A stretch of 64,000 nucleotides of DNA. It comes from Bacteroides graminisolvens DSM 19988 = JCM 15093. Lineage in GTDB: Bacteria > Bacteroidota > Bacteroidia > Bacteroidales > Bacteroidaceae. Position numbers and translations under genes: made by a program. Below are positions 24,230-34,770 of the stretch, one piece after another. The stretch is from contig NZ_ATZI01000001.1 of NCBI RefSeq assembly GCF_000428125.1, forward strand, positions 806,001 through 870,000, in the 5' to 3' direction. How positions within the stretch are numbered: position 1 is the first letter of the stretch; each line of letters starts with the position of its first letter. A model generated the notes under the pieces. The model was not told where the DNA came from, did not search any database, and worked only from the letters and a program-made list of their open reading frames with translations.

Positions 24230-26602
24230 TTAACGAATCCAACCTGCTGTCCAGTTATTAGCTGTACTGATGGCTCCTTTGTAAGTAGCTTTGGTAAAGA
24301 AGCTGTCGGCGCTCAGGTCTGCACCTCCGTCAACAGTTCCGAAGAACGTATCTGTAAATGTCAGCGTCTGATTAATGGCATTGCCGGTAGCTGCTGCGAA
24401 TAAAGCCGATGTGTATCCGCCTAAACCGCTTACCTTGATGTCATTGGCTACATGTATGTAGTTCAAAATTGATTTTGTTCCGCCTACCAATGCTTCTTCA
24501 GTCTCTTTGGTTTCTGTGGTCAGGTTATTGGTCTTACCTGTTACCAAAGCGTTATATATCTTAGCATAGGTACCTGCACGCAAACGAATGCCGCGTGTGT
24601 TGGCTGTTGATCCGTTACCAATCAGTGTGAGGTTGGCCAATGTGGGTTGTGAGATAGGTGTTGCTGCTGCATTGCTTCCCAAGTTGTCGGCTTCAATCAG
24701 ACAGTCGCACTCATAACCTAGTGTGGTGCTTGGTTGCTGGTAAGCAACGAGGAACTGACCTTTACCGTTCCAACCTTCAGTCCAGTCGAACGAGTCGTCG
24801 CTACAGCTGGTTGCCACAAGGTATTTCACGTTTACCGATCCGCCGAAGAACTCAAATCCGTCATCAGATCCTTTGTAGGCTTGCAGGTATTCAACGGTTG
24901 TACCGTTACCCACGCCGTAGAATGATACGCCGTTAGCTTCTTTCTCTTCGCTGAAAGCATAACCGGTGTACTCCAAACGGATGTAGCGAAGTGTTCCTGA
25001 GTTGTCGGCATCATTGGTTCCGCCATAAGTTGCGTCACCGATTTCTGATTTTGAGGTAGCTCCCAGGTTGGTGTGTGCATATCCGCAAATGTGTATGCCG
25101 CCCCATGCTCCGGGTTCTTTCTTTTCAGAAGTCATCACGATGGGTGAACTGGCTGTTCCCTGTGCATCAATTTTACCGCCTTGTTCAATAAGGATGTAAT
25201 CTACTATATTATCGTTTTTGGCAATAACAGTTACGCCGGCTTCGATTTTAAGTGTAGCACCGCTCTTCACGGTATATCCGCCTGTGAGGTAGTACACCTT
25301 GTTGGCTGTCAGTGTTTTGGTACCGCTGGTTAGTGAACCTTCCAGTGTTTCCGACTGTTGCACGGCGTTGCTGGCTAGTGTCCAACCGGCTGTCCAGTCG
25401 TTGCTGCTGCTTACGGCTCCTTTATAAGTGGCTTTGGTGAAGAAGCTGTTTACGGTGCTCATGTCTTTACCACCGTCAATGGTACCGATGTAGTTGCCGG
25501 TCAACGAAATAATTTTGCTGATGCCGTTGTTGGTATTGCCGGTGAAAAGTGCTTCTGTATAACCGTTGCCGCTAGTGCCTACACCGCTTTCCAGATACAC
25601 ATAGTCGAGCACGGAAGTACCGTTAACCAATGCCGTTTCTGTTTCAGCAGTTTCAGTGGTCAAGCAGCTGGTTTTTCCTTTTACCAACGTGTTGTATATT
25701 TTAGCCTGAGTACCGGCACGCAGACGGATACCGCGTTTGTTGGCTGTGGATGAGTTACCCACCAATGTCATGTTAGCCAATACGGGTGCTGAAACAGGAG
25801 TTGCAGCAGCGTTCTTGCCGTTGTTGTCAGCTTCAATGAGACAGTCGCAGTCGTAACCGATGGTCGTTTTGTCGCCCTGATAAGCAACCAAGAATTGTCC
25901 GTAACCGTTCCAGCCTTCTGTCCAGTCGAATGAGTCATCGCTACAGTCGGTTGCCACGAGGTATTTCACGTTTACCGATCCGCCGAAGAATTCAAATCCG
26001 TCGTCAGAACCTTTGTAAGCTTGCAGGTATTCAACAGTTGTACCGTTACCTACACCGTAGAATGATACGCCGTTTGCTTCTTTTTCTTCGCTGAAAGCAT
26101 AACCGGTGTACTCCAAACGGATGTAGCGAAGTGTTCCTGAGTTGTCGTTCTCAACGCTTCCGCCGTAAGCAGCGTCACCAATTTCTGATTTGGCTCCGGT
26201 TCCGGCATTGGTATGTGCATATCCGCAGATGTGCAAACCGCCCCATGCTCCGGCTTCTTTCTTTTCGGAAGTCATGATAATAGGTGAACCGGCAGTACCT
26301 TGCGCATCGATTTTAGCTCCTTGTTCAATGAGGATGTAATCAACGATGTCATCGTCTTTAGCTATGATGTTTACGCCCGGCTGAATGGTCAGTGTAGTAC
26401 CGCTCTTCACGTGGTAACCGCCCGACAGGTAGTAGGTGTTACCGCTTTTCAGCGTGAGGTCTTTGGTGAGTTCGCCGGTTAAGGTTGATCCTGCATCCAC
26501 TCCGCCCCCGTTATTGGGTTCATCGTTATCGCTGCACGAAGTGAAAGCGAACAGGGTGGCTGCCATGGCCAGTGTTGCTAATTTCCAATTTGTCATTTTC
26601 AT
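24230..26602 (-). CDS. Large beta-helix surface lipoprotein with internal duplication
   Basis: A 790-residue lipoprotein (signal ending FAFTSCSDNDEP; the acidic stretch after Cys23 fits surface export in Bacteroides). Two copies of a ~380-residue beta-helix domain lie at about residues 40-410 and 420-790, in exact register: every motif recurs 380 residues later (AWGGLHICGYAH at 119, AWGGIHICGYAH at 499; GSDDGFEFFGG at 198 and 578). Residues 153-218 and 533-598 are identical, although the DNA differs at silent sites. It is encoded 50 bp after the TonB-dependent receptor and probably works as its ligand-capture partner. Substrate unknown. Confidence 0.8.
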   Translation of the reverse strand: MKMTNWKLATLAMAATLFAFTSCSDNDEPNNGGGVDAGSTLTGELTKDLTLKSGNTYYLSGGYHVKSGTTLTIQPGVNIIAKDDDIVDYILIEQGAKIDAQGTAGSPIIMTSEKKEAGAWGGLHICGYAHTNAGTGAKSEIGDAAYGGSVENDNSGTLRYIRLEYTGYAFSEEKEANGVSFYGVGNGTTVEYLQAYKGSDDGFEFFGGSVNVKYLVATDCSDDSFDWTEGWNGYGQFLVAYQGDKTTIGYDCDCLIEADNNGKNAAATPVSAPVLANMTLVGNSSTANKRGIRLRAGTQAKIYNTLVKGKTSCLTTETAETETALVNGTSVLDYVYLESGVGTSGNGYTEALFTGNTNNGISKIISLTGNYIGTIDGGKDMSTVNSFFTKATYKGAVSSSNDWTAGWTLASNAVQQSETLEGSLTSGTKTLTANKVYYLTGGYTVKSGATLKIEAGVTVIAKNDNIVDYILIEQGGKIDAQGTASSPIVMTSEKKEPGAWGGIHICGYAHTNLGATSKSEIGDATYGGTNDADNSGTLRYIRLEYTGYAFSEEKEANGVSFYGVGNGTTVEYLQAYKGSDDGFEFFGGSVNVKYLVATSCSDDSFDWTEGWNGKGQFLVAYQQPSTTLGYECDCLIEADNLGSNAAATPISQPTLANLTLIGNGSTANTRGIRLRAGTYAKIYNALVTGKTNNLTTETKETEEALVGGTKSILNYIHVANDIKVSGLGGYTSALFAAATGNAINQTLTFTDTFFGTVDGGADLSADSFFTKATYKGAISTANNWTAGWIR

Positions 26603-26653
26603 ACGAATAAAAGTTAGTGTTACTTTTTAATTTTTTACTTTAATAATCTATGC

Positions 26654-29362
26654 TTAGAATTTGTAAGTGAATCCAATCTCAGCACTTGTTCCGGGTTTGA
26701 AAGATTCTACCTCAATTACCTTGCCTGTACTGGGCACGTCTTGCTTGAAGCGTACGGTACTGTTCAGCAGGTCTTTGAGTTGCACTTTGGCACTGAAATG
26801 TTTGTTGAATTCGTAGTTGCCTACAAAGTCGAATGTATGCAAGGCTTGTTGTTCCACATTTCCCAGGTTGTAGATACCCACTGAATGTATGCGGGGACCT
26901 TGCACGTTGTACATCATAGCGAGTGACATGCGTCTTTCTTCACCGAAGCTGGGTGTGTAACTCAGGTCGGCATTGATCAGGTAAGGCGATGCTCCCTGTA
27001 GCTGACGCTGACTGTCGGTGTAGATACCTTCTCCTTCGGGCAGTTTCACGTCGGTATACATGTATGATCCGTTGATGCCGAAGCGAAGGTTCTTGATAAT
27101 TTCTTTGCGGATTTCTATTTCTACTCCGGCTGCCATACCGTTATCGGCATTGCGGAAGGAGTGTACGGCCGATCCGCCCGATGATTCTTGTACGCGTTCA
27201 ATAGGGCTTTCCAATTTCTTGTAGTAACCGGTGATAGAGAACATGTCGCTGCTGTTTTGCGGGAAGAACTCGTAACGGAGGTCGATGTTGTAGTTGTATC
27301 CGTTCTTCAGGTTTTCGTTACCGCGTATTTCTGAACTTCCGTATGACTCTTTGTAGAGGAACGGTGCCATCTCAATGAATGAGGGACGTGTTACGGTTCT
27401 GGAAGCCGATAAGCGAAGGCTGTTGGCGGGGTTGAAGTTGTACTTCATATTCAGGGCAGGGAAGAAGTCGTCCGTGTTCAGTTCGGAACGTTTCTCGTTG
27501 GAAGCATCGTCCCAGTAGCGTACCCATTGGGTAGAGTGTTCGTAACGAACGCCCAGACTTACTAAGAGCGACTGAATGGGGTAGTATTCGGCCTCAGCAA
27601 AGGCGGCTGCTATTTCACTGCCTGCGTAGTAGGTGTACTTCGGCTGAAAATCTCGTGTGATGGAGATGGTACCGTTGGCCAGGTTCGACTGGTTGAGGTA
27701 GCCGTCTGTATCATAAATATCGGTGATGGTAGGGTTGATGGCGTTGAGGTTGTAATAGAAGCGAGCAGAGGTGAAGTCGCGGTCTTTGTCTTTATAGGTT
27801 CCGCCCACCTTGATTTTGTTGCTTTCGCCAAACTTGTAGTTCAGGCGAAGATCGCCTACTACTTCTTTTTCGTCCAACTCACCATAGTATCTCATGGTTT
27901 CTTGCTTGTTGAGCTTGAAGAGGCTCAATGCACCGGCATCGTCTTTGCGGAACATCACCTGACGGCGGTCGGGTTCGTCACTTCCGGTTTCGCCGTATGA
28001 GGCGCTCCAGTTCAAATCCCATTGCTTGCCGAATTCGTGGTGACCCAACAACTGATTGTTGAGCAGTGTGTAGGCGTGAAACACGCTGTTGCTACCGATG
28101 AGGTTTACACCTTCTGAATCATAGCCTTCACGACGCATGTAGTTGTCAACAGCGTTGCGGGCATAGAACAGGGTGTAGTTGATGCGGTCGGCCTTGCGGA
28201 AAGTGTAACCCACGCTGGCCAGACCTGCCATTTTCAACTCGGATGTGTATTTGTCATAACTGAATTCGTTGAGGTTGGTGCCTTGTGCGGTGAGGGTGGT
28301 TACGTAGGCGTCTTTCAAAATCTGACTGTCGTTGCTGATACCTACGGATGCCAAGAGGCTAAGTCTTTGTCCGTTGTTCAATTTCCAGCTTTTACCTACT
28401 CCCAATGATCCGCCGATAACGGGTAGTGAGGTGTTCTTTGAAATGGAGAAGTTGGTACCGAACGGGTCGTTGTTTTTTACGTAGCTGTCTTCGAACTCGC
28501 TTTTATTCATGGTAAGCAGGCTTTTGTTGAGGTTGCCTGTGCTGAATAAAGAGCCTTTGCGATCACTGCTGTAGAAGTCTTTGAAAAGTGTGTTTATCTT
28601 TCCTCCGGCATTGATGGAAATAGAGAAGAAGTCTTCTCCGGTATTTTCACGCGTACCGATGTCAACGTGTGCTCCCGAGTAATCGGCAAATGCTCCGGCT
28701 TCGTACACCTTACTCACGGTGATGTTTTTTACGGTTGAGGTAGGGAAGATGTCGAGGGGGATGAGCTTGTTGTCGGGGTTGGGTGAAGCAATAGGTAGCC
28801 CGTTGAGGGTGGTTGTGCTGTAGCGGTCGCCCAATCCGCGAACAATAAGCTGTCCTGCGCTGGCTAGTGATACGCCGGTGATTTTCTTCACACCGTCGGC
28901 CACACTCGATACGCCTTTCAAACTCATTTCTTTCGCTCCCATGTTCTCAATGGCCAACGTCGCTTTCTGGCGCTCCTGCAAGAGGGCTTTCTCGCCTTCA
29001 AGGTTTTTACGTGCCACAACGGTTACGTCGCCCAAGACTTGTGACTCGGGTTCCATCTCGAAGTTCAGAACGGTTGGGGTGCTGCCCGATACTTTAATGT
29101 TTCTAATCTGGATGGTTTTGTAAGATACGTACTTGATTTCCAGATTGTACGTTCCGTTTTTGAGTCCGGCTAAGTTGTAATTACCATCTAAGTCGGCTAT
29201 TACACCGATGTTGGTACCCACGATTTGTACGGTGGCTCCGGTGAGGGGTTCTTTGGAGCTTTTATCACGAATAATTCCTTTGATGTTTTCTGCCATCAGT
29301 TGAGTGGATAGCAGACTAAGTAATGTGACAATGAATAAAACTTTTTTTCTAACTGTTTTCAT
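26654..29362 (-). CDS. TonB-dependent receptor (non-SusC type)
   Basis: A 902-residue outer-membrane receptor: signal peptide to LMAEN, a carboxypeptidase-regulatory-like domain (~25-105; GATVQIVGTNIGVIADLDGNYNL), a plug (~130-245; VKKITGVSLASAGQLIVRGLGDRYSTTTLNG) and a 22-strand barrel ending in FTYKF. The plug has the RGLGDRY pattern and the barrel starts with a long loop, unlike SusC proteins, and no SusD follows; instead two beta-helix lipoproteins do. It is the first gene of the operon. The imported substrate cannot be read from the sequence. Confidence 0.92.
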   Translation of the reverse strand: MKTVRKKVLFIVTLLSLLSTQLMAENIKGIIRDKSSKEPLTGATVQIVGTNIGVIADLDGNYNLAGLKNGTYNLEIKYVSYKTIQIRNIKVSGSTPTVLNFEMEPESQVLGDVTVVARKNLEGEKALLQERQKATLAIENMGAKEMSLKGVSSVADGVKKITGVSLASAGQLIVRGLGDRYSTTTLNGLPIASPNPDNKLIPLDIFPTSTVKNITVSKVYEAGAFADYSGAHVDIGTRENTGEDFFSISINAGGKINTLFKDFYSSDRKGSLFSTGNLNKSLLTMNKSEFEDSYVKNNDPFGTNFSISKNTSLPVIGGSLGVGKSWKLNNGQRLSLLASVGISNDSQILKDAYVTTLTAQGTNLNEFSYDKYTSELKMAGLASVGYTFRKADRINYTLFYARNAVDNYMRREGYDSEGVNLIGSNSVFHAYTLLNNQLLGHHEFGKQWDLNWSASYGETGSDEPDRRQVMFRKDDAGALSLFKLNKQETMRYYGELDEKEVVGDLRLNYKFGESNKIKVGGTYKDKDRDFTSARFYYNLNAINPTITDIYDTDGYLNQSNLANGTISITRDFQPKYTYYAGSEIAAAFAEAEYYPIQSLLVSLGVRYEHSTQWVRYWDDASNEKRSELNTDDFFPALNMKYNFNPANSLRLSASRTVTRPSFIEMAPFLYKESYGSSEIRGNENLKNGYNYNIDLRYEFFPQNSSDMFSITGYYKKLESPIERVQESSGGSAVHSFRNADNGMAAGVEIEIRKEIIKNLRFGINGSYMYTDVKLPEGEGIYTDSQRQLQGASPYLINADLSYTPSFGEERRMSLAMMYNVQGPRIHSVGIYNLGNVEQQALHTFDFVGNYEFNKHFSAKVQLKDLLNSTVRFKQDVPSTGKVIEVESFKPGTSAEIGFTYKF

Positions 29363-29491
29363 ACTTAACTATAATGCGTTTCTTTTTCGATGCAAAGATG
29401 CGGGTATGAGATTACAACAGTAAGACGGGTTTTATACGTTTAATTGACAGATGTGTTACAGTTTGGTTAAGAACGAGGAGGGTGCGAATAC

Positions 29492-29534
29492 AAAAAAGGC
29501 CCGGCCGACAGGGGTACTGTCTGTTCCGGGCCTT
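29492..29534 (-). terminator. Terminator of the nuo operon
   Basis: On the minus strand a long GC-rich stem (GGCCCGG...GACAG / CTGTC...CCGGGCC) is followed by six T, 27-69 nt past the nuoN stop codon. Confidence 0.85.
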
Positions 29535-29560
29535 CTGACTTTAGGTTTGGTTGTATGTGG

Positions 29561-31000
29561 TTAGATGCCGAAGCTAAACTGGTTTATCGTTTCGTAAACA
29601 ATGCTGGCTATCCCTAAACCGATGATGCCGATGAGGCAGATAATCATGCCTGCTTTGCTGTACACATCACTGCGGAATGTCGCAACAGGTGTTTCATTTT
29701 TGTTAATGTACATGGCCTTTACAATGAGCAGGTAGTAGTACAAGGATATAACGGTGTTGACCAACGCAATGAATACCAACAGGTGGAAGCCGCTGCGGAA
29801 TGCCGACATGAAAATGAAGAACTTACTAAAGAAACCTGCAAACGGTGGAATTCCGGCGAGTGAGAACAAACTCAGTGTCATGAGGAATGCCAGTTTGGGG
29901 TTGCTTTGGTACAGACCGTTATAGTCGTCCATCTCCAACTTTCCGCTGCGTTGCTCTATAATAGAGATCACAGCAAATACGCCCATGTTGGCTGCCAGAT
30001 ACACCAGTACGTAGTACACCAGTGCGGTCATGCCGTCGGCACTGCCGCCAATAACTCCCAGCATGATGTAACCTGCCTGCGAGATGGCCGAGAAGGCCAT
30101 GAAGCGTTTCAGGTTTTGCTGACGAATGGCAAAGAGGTTGGCAATGGTGATGGAGGCAATGATCACCCAGTAAAGTACTTCTTGCCACTGTGCTACAATG
30201 GGAGCAAATACTTTGATGAGAATAGCCATCAGCACGAATGCGGCCGATCCCTTGGAAATAACGCTGAGGTAGCTGGTTACGGCTGTAGGTGCTCCTTCGT
30301 ATACATCGGCTGTCCACAAGTGGAAGGGAACTAGCGATATCTTGAATCCCATGCCGGCGAAGAAGAATACGAAAGCCATGATTTGCATCGGGTTGCCGTT
30401 GATGCCGGCAACGATGTCGTCAAAGTAAAGTGTACCTACTGTTCCATATATTAAGGAGATGCCGTACAGCAACAATCCGCTCGAGAATAGGGCGGTGAGG
30501 ATGTACTTGGCTCCGGCTTCGGCGGAGTGGTGGCGGTATTTGTCGAACGCTACTAATGCAGCCATCGGGATGGAAGCGGTTTCCAATCCGATGAAGAACA
30601 TCAGGAAGTGGCCTGCCGAGATCATGAAATACATACCCAGCAAGGTGCTCAGGGTAAGTACGTAGAATTCTCCCTGCTTGATGGCGGTGTCTTCACGTGC
30701 CAGCCATTCATGTGCCAACAGGAAGACCAGGAGGGTTCCGATATTGAGTACCGACTTGACAATGGTCATCATCGGCACGTAGTGATACATACCTCCGAAA
30801 GCATCGGCTGCCGCACCCGGCACCAGGTTGATGAGGGTGTGGATGGTCATTAGCGCTACGGGCAGTATGGTGTTCAGTGTTATTTTACCGTCGCGTTTGT
30901 GTGCGTCGGGACTCATGAACAAGTCTGCTACCAGAAGAATCACAATCACGGCAATGAGTGACAGTTCTTCTTTCATATATAAAAATTGTGAGTAATCCAT
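29561..31000 (-). CDS. nuoN: NADH:quinone oxidoreductase subunit N
   Basis: A 479-residue, antiporter-like membrane subunit of complex I with about 14 hydrophobic segments, one of three proton-pumping Mrp-like subunits with NuoL and NuoM. Seen in the sequence: the Lys/Glu pattern in the membrane ([59 protein letters not shown]), where the [17 protein letters not shown] motif identifies subunit N. It is the last gene of the operon; a strong terminator follows. Length is normal. Confidence 0.97.
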   Translation of the reverse strand: MDYSQFLYMKEELSLIAVIVILLVADLFMSPDAHKRDGKITLNTILPVALMTIHTLINLVPGAAADAFGGMYHYVPMMTIVKSVLNIGTLLVFLLAHEWLAREDTAIKQGEFYVLTLSTLLGMYFMISAGHFLMFFIGLETASIPMAALVAFDKYRHHSAEAGAKYILTALFSSGLLLYGISLIYGTVGTLYFDDIVAGINGNPMQIMAFVFFFAGMGFKISLVPFHLWTADVYEGAPTAVTSYLSVISKGSAAFVLMAILIKVFAPIVAQWQEVLYWVIIASITIANLFAIRQQNLKRFMAFSAISQAGYIMLGVIGGSADGMTALVYYVLVYLAANMGVFAVISIIEQRSGKLEMDDYNGLYQSNPKLAFLMTLSLFSLAGIPPFAGFFSKFFIFMSAFRSGFHLLVFIALVNTVISLYYYLLIVKAMYINKNETPVATFRSDVYSKAGMIICLIGIIGLGIASIVYETINQFSFGI

Positions 31001-31030
31001 ATGCTTGTTTTATGATTAGACGGTGACTGT

Positions 31031-32515
31031 TTATCGCATTAATTGTGAAACAACCGGTAATACACTATCACCGATCATGTTACTGATCCACCACGGAGCG
31101 AGTCCCAATCCGGCTACCGCAACAATGAGGCAGATCACGGCAAAACGTTCGTCCCACGTAGCATCGGTAAGCTTGAGGTGCTCTTCATTCACCGGGGTGC
31201 CATACAGAATTTTTCCAACCAGTCGCAAGATGTACACGGCTGTGATTACAATAGAGGTGGTAGCTAGTATGGTCATGGTGCGGTGAAACGCGTCAAAGTG
31301 CTGGAACGATCCGACAAAGATGGTCATCTCGGCTACGAATCCGCTGAGTCCGGGTAAACCGAGGTTGGCCAAACCGGCAATGACGTAACACACGCTGAGG
31401 AAGGGCATGATTTTCATCAGTCCGCCCAACTGGCGCACGTCACGCGTATGTGTGCGGCCGTAGATCATACCGATCAGGGCGAAGAAAAGAGCGGTCATCA
31501 GTCCGTGACTGAGCATTTGCAGTACGGCACCGGTGCTGGCGGTTTGGTTCATCATCAGGATGGCGAACAACACGAGTCCGCAGTGACTAACTGACGAGTA
31601 GGCGTTGATGTACTTCAAGTCGGTTTGCACACAAGCACTGAAAGCTCCGTACACAACACTGATACCGGTCAGGATCAGGAAGATCCAGCTTAGTTCGTTG
31701 GCTGCTTCGGGCATCAGGTACATAGCGATGCGGAAACATCCGTAACCTCCGAGTTTCATCAACACACCGGCGTGCAACATAGATACGGCAGTTGGTGCCG
31801 AAGCATGACCGTCGGGACTCCAGGTGTGGAAAGGGAAAAGTGCTCCCAATACACCGAATCCCAAGAAGGTAAGCGGGAACCAGATGCATTGTTGTTCGAA
31901 GGGGATGTTATGCAAAGCTGCAATCTCCAGCAAGTTCATGGTGCTTGCTCCGCTGCCGAAGTAGATTCCCAGAATGCCGATAAGCAAGAAGGCGGAACCT
32001 CCCATTAACATCAGAGTCAGCTTCATGGCCGAATATTCTTTCCGGCCGCTTCCCCATACTCCGATAAGCAGGTACATCGGAATCAACGCTATTTCGTAGA
32101 ACATGAACATGGTGAAGAGGTCAATGCAGATGAAGAAGCCGAATACGCCCATGCTAAGCAGGGTAAACCAGAGGAAGTATTCTTTTGTTTGTACCTTCAT
32201 CTGCCACGAAGCAAATGTTCCGGTAAATACAATGACAGCACTCAGTAGCAGCATGGCTACCGATATACCGTCTACACCTACCGAGTAGGCTATGTGGAGC
32301 GGTGCATACCAAACGGCATCTGCCCGGAAGAGCATTTCGGCCGTGTTGCCCCCGCTGCGTTCGCTCAGATACATGCCGGTAAGCACTACAGACAATACCA
32401 GCAATGCCGTACTGCCCGCAACCATCACACCGCGGATGGCTTTAATGCCTTTGGATAACCAGAGGCCTGCCAGCATGACTAAAGGGATTAGTACGAATAA
32501 AGATAAGAAGTTCAT
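31031..32515 (-). CDS. nuoM: NADH:quinone oxidoreductase subunit M
   Basis: A 494-residue antiporter-like proton-pumping subunit of complex I with about 14 hydrophobic segments. Signature blocks are the glutamate in FMFYEIALIPMYLLIGVWG, the lysine in the following helices and FPFHTWSPDGHASAPTAVSMLHAGVLMKLGGYG, typical of NuoM. It lies 12 bp after nuoL and 30 bp before nuoN in one transcript. Nothing is missing compared with the family. Confidence 0.97.
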   Translation of the reverse strand: MNFLSLFVLIPLVMLAGLWLSKGIKAIRGVMVAGSTALLVLSVVLTGMYLSERSGGNTAEMLFRADAVWYAPLHIAYSVGVDGISVAMLLLSAVIVFTGTFASWQMKVQTKEYFLWFTLLSMGVFGFFICIDLFTMFMFYEIALIPMYLLIGVWGSGRKEYSAMKLTLMLMGGSAFLLIGILGIYFGSGASTMNLLEIAALHNIPFEQQCIWFPLTFLGFGVLGALFPFHTWSPDGHASAPTAVSMLHAGVLMKLGGYGCFRIAMYLMPEAANELSWIFLILTGISVVYGAFSACVQTDLKYINAYSSVSHCGLVLFAILMMNQTASTGAVLQMLSHGLMTALFFALIGMIYGRTHTRDVRQLGGLMKIMPFLSVCYVIAGLANLGLPGLSGFVAEMTIFVGSFQHFDAFHRTMTILATTSIVITAVYILRLVGKILYGTPVNEEHLKLTDATWDERFAVICLIVAVAGLGLAPWWISNMIGDSVLPVVSQLMR

Positions 32516-32527
32516 ATCGTTAATACT

Positions 32528-34423
32528 TTAGAATGTCAATAAAAGGGTTACAATCAGCGCCAGAGTTCCCAACAGGAACACAAAAGCATATTGCTGCACT
32601 TGTCCGCTCTGGAAGTCGCGTATCTCATCACTCGTGGCATGGGTTCCCCAAGCAAGGAAGTCGAAGAAGCCGTCAACGACGTGGCGGTCGAACCAGGCGA
32701 TAGGGGTGGATATGCAACGGAATATGATTTTGTGTGTTACAAACTGATACACTTCGTCAATGTAAAAGCGGTGTGATGCGGCGGTATGTAAGCCTTTGAA
32801 ACGCTTACCTAGCTTGTCGGCCACGGGTTGTGAAGAACGGGCGTACATCCATGTGGCGATAGCTATTGAAAGGATAGCAATCAATACGCTGGTTATCGCT
32901 ACTGTGGCATCCAGATGGATGTGATAGGCTTCACCGTTACTGCTTACCAAGGTGCCAAAAGGTATGAAACCTGCTACACAAGTCACTGCTGCCAGGAAGA
33001 TCAGTGGGAAGGTCATTACCAGCGGACTTTCATGCGGGGTGTGGTGTGCGTGTAGTTCTTTGTTCTCTTTTCCCCAGAAGATGCCGTAGTATAAACGGAA
33101 CATATAAAAGGCTGTCATGGCGGCTATCACTGTCATCACCCAGCCCATTACCGGACTGTAGTGGAAGCAGGCTGCCAGTATCTCGTCTTTCGAGAAGAAT
33201 CCGGAGAAAGGAGGTATTCCGGCAATGGCCAGACACGCTATCAGGAAGGTGATGTGTGTAACGGGCATGTATTTTCGCAATCCTCCCATCGCACTCATTT
33301 CGTTGCTGTGCACTGCGTGGATAATGCTACCTGCACCCAAGAACAAGAGCGCCTTGAACATGGCGTGAGTGAAGAGGTGGAACATGGATGCCATGTAACC
33401 CAAACCGCCTTCGTGCGGGTTCATATCGGTACATACGCCCAATGCTACAATCATAAAACCAATCTGCGAGATGGTAGAGAATGCAAGCACGCGTTTGATG
33501 TCGGTCTGCACACAGGCAATGCTGGCAGCAAAGAAGGCGGTGAATGCACCTACCCAACCGATCACCTCGAGCACTTGTGGAGCATAGGCGATAAACAGCG
33601 GGAACATACGGGCTACCAAGTATACACCTGCTACAACCATGGTTGCGGCGTGAATGAGGGCGCTGACGGGAGTTGGTCCTTCCATGGCATCGGGCAGCCA
33701 GATGTGCAGCGGGAACATGGCACTTTTACCGGCACCACCCACAAACATAAATCCCAAAGCCAGCGGCAACATGGCTGCTCCACCGGTGAGCAGAGTCATA
33801 CTGTCGGGCGTAAAGGCGAAAGTACCACCGTAATAACCGTATAGCAAGATACCAATCAGAAAGCCCAAGTCGGCAAAACGAGTCACGATGAAGGCTTTCT
33901 TGCTGGCTGCTACAGCCGAAGGTTTGGTGTAGTAGAACCCAATGAGCAGGTATGAACTGACGCCTACCAATTCCCAGAAAAGATACATCTGGAAGATATT
34001 GGTTGCTACTACCAATCCCAACATCGACATGGTGAAGAGGGAAAGGAAAGCGTAGTAACGCTGAAATCCTTTTTCTCCTTTCATGTAGCCGAATGAATAC
34101 AGGTGTACCATCAATGATACGGTAGAGATAACTACCAGCATCATAACAGAGATCGGGTCTAGCAAGATACCCAGATCAAAATGCAGGGTTTGCGTAAAGG
34201 GTAACCAGGTAAAGTTGTAGGGAAGCAGGGTTTCATAAACACCTTCGGCCGTACGGGGACTGGTAAAGTAGAGCCAGGCAGTAGCGTAGCTCAACAGGGT
34301 AACCAGTGATAGTGACAGCGTTCCCAACAGTCCTGCATGTGCAGGTTTCATCCATTTCCCTCCTATTCCCAATATTAGAAATGAGAGTAAAGGAAAGATG
34401 AGTATCAATATTGTTAATTCCAT
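32528..34423 (-). CDS. nuoL: NADH:quinone oxidoreductase subunit L
   Basis: A 631-residue membrane subunit, the distal antiporter-like pump of complex I. It shows FWELVGVSSYLLIGFY, KSAMFPLHIWLPDAMEGPTPVSALIHAATMVVAGVYL and VLAFSTISQIGFM blocks, all NuoL hallmarks. The C-terminal ~100 residues would form the long lateral helix and anchor. The length is normal for NuoL (600-650). It lies 31 bp after nuoK (stop at 34455). Confidence 0.97.
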   Translation of the reverse strand: MELTILILIFPLLSFLILGIGGKWMKPAHAGLLGTLSLSLVTLLSYATAWLYFTSPRTAEGVYETLLPYNFTWLPFTQTLHFDLGILLDPISVMMLVVISTVSLMVHLYSFGYMKGEKGFQRYYAFLSLFTMSMLGLVVATNIFQMYLFWELVGVSSYLLIGFYYTKPSAVAASKKAFIVTRFADLGFLIGILLYGYYGGTFAFTPDSMTLLTGGAAMLPLALGFMFVGGAGKSAMFPLHIWLPDAMEGPTPVSALIHAATMVVAGVYLVARMFPLFIAYAPQVLEVIGWVGAFTAFFAASIACVQTDIKRVLAFSTISQIGFMIVALGVCTDMNPHEGGLGYMASMFHLFTHAMFKALLFLGAGSIIHAVHSNEMSAMGGLRKYMPVTHITFLIACLAIAGIPPFSGFFSKDEILAACFHYSPVMGWVMTVIAAMTAFYMFRLYYGIFWGKENKELHAHHTPHESPLVMTFPLIFLAAVTCVAGFIPFGTLVSSNGEAYHIHLDATVAITSVLIAILSIAIATWMYARSSQPVADKLGKRFKGLHTAASHRFYIDEVYQFVTHKIIFRCISTPIAWFDRHVVDGFFDFLAWGTHATSDEIRDFQSGQVQQYAFVFLLGTLALIVTLLLTF

Positions 34424-34454
34424 TGTTCTGAATTTATTCTGTTAGCAATTAAAA

Positions 34455-34766
34455 CTACCATTTCATCTCGTTCAGGTTCTTCACCTGAATGTTGCGGATG
34501 TTTCGGTAAATGTTGATCATGATGGCAATCGCAACGGCTGTTTCGGCAGCCGAGATGGCGATTGAAAACAGGGCAAAGAAATGTCCTTCCAATCCGGCCG
34601 GAAACAGGAAGCGATTGAACACGGCAAAGTTTATGTCTGTTGCGTTCAAAATCAACTCAATGGATATCAGAATGGCAAGTGTGTTGCGGCGGGTAAAGAA
34701 ACCGTAAATGCCGGCAAAAAACATGATAGCGGATACTATCAGGTAATATTCCATGTGTATACTCAT
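34455..34766 (-). CDS. nuoK: NADH:quinone oxidoreductase subunit K
   Basis: A membrane subunit of about 103 residues with three transmembrane helices, part of the proton path of complex I. It carries the two conserved buried glutamates in ISIELILNATDINF and the next helix (AAETAVAIAIMINIYR). I took the ATG at 34766 (MSIHMEYYLI); ATG at 34754 is equally possible, while the ATG at 34787 would add seven residues and overlap nuoJ. Confidence 0.94.
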   Translation of the reverse strand: MSIHMEYYLIVSAIMFFAGIYGFFTRRNTLAILISIELILNATDINFAVFNRFLFPAGLEGHFFALFSIAISAAETAVAIAIMINIYRNIRNIQVKNLNEMKW

Positions 34767-34770
34767 AATC

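Noticed and set aside
33161..33844. 227-codon plus-strand frame inside nuoL
   Set aside because: It lies antisense to a well-conserved gene and has a His/Gln/Cys-rich composition typical of antisense shadows.
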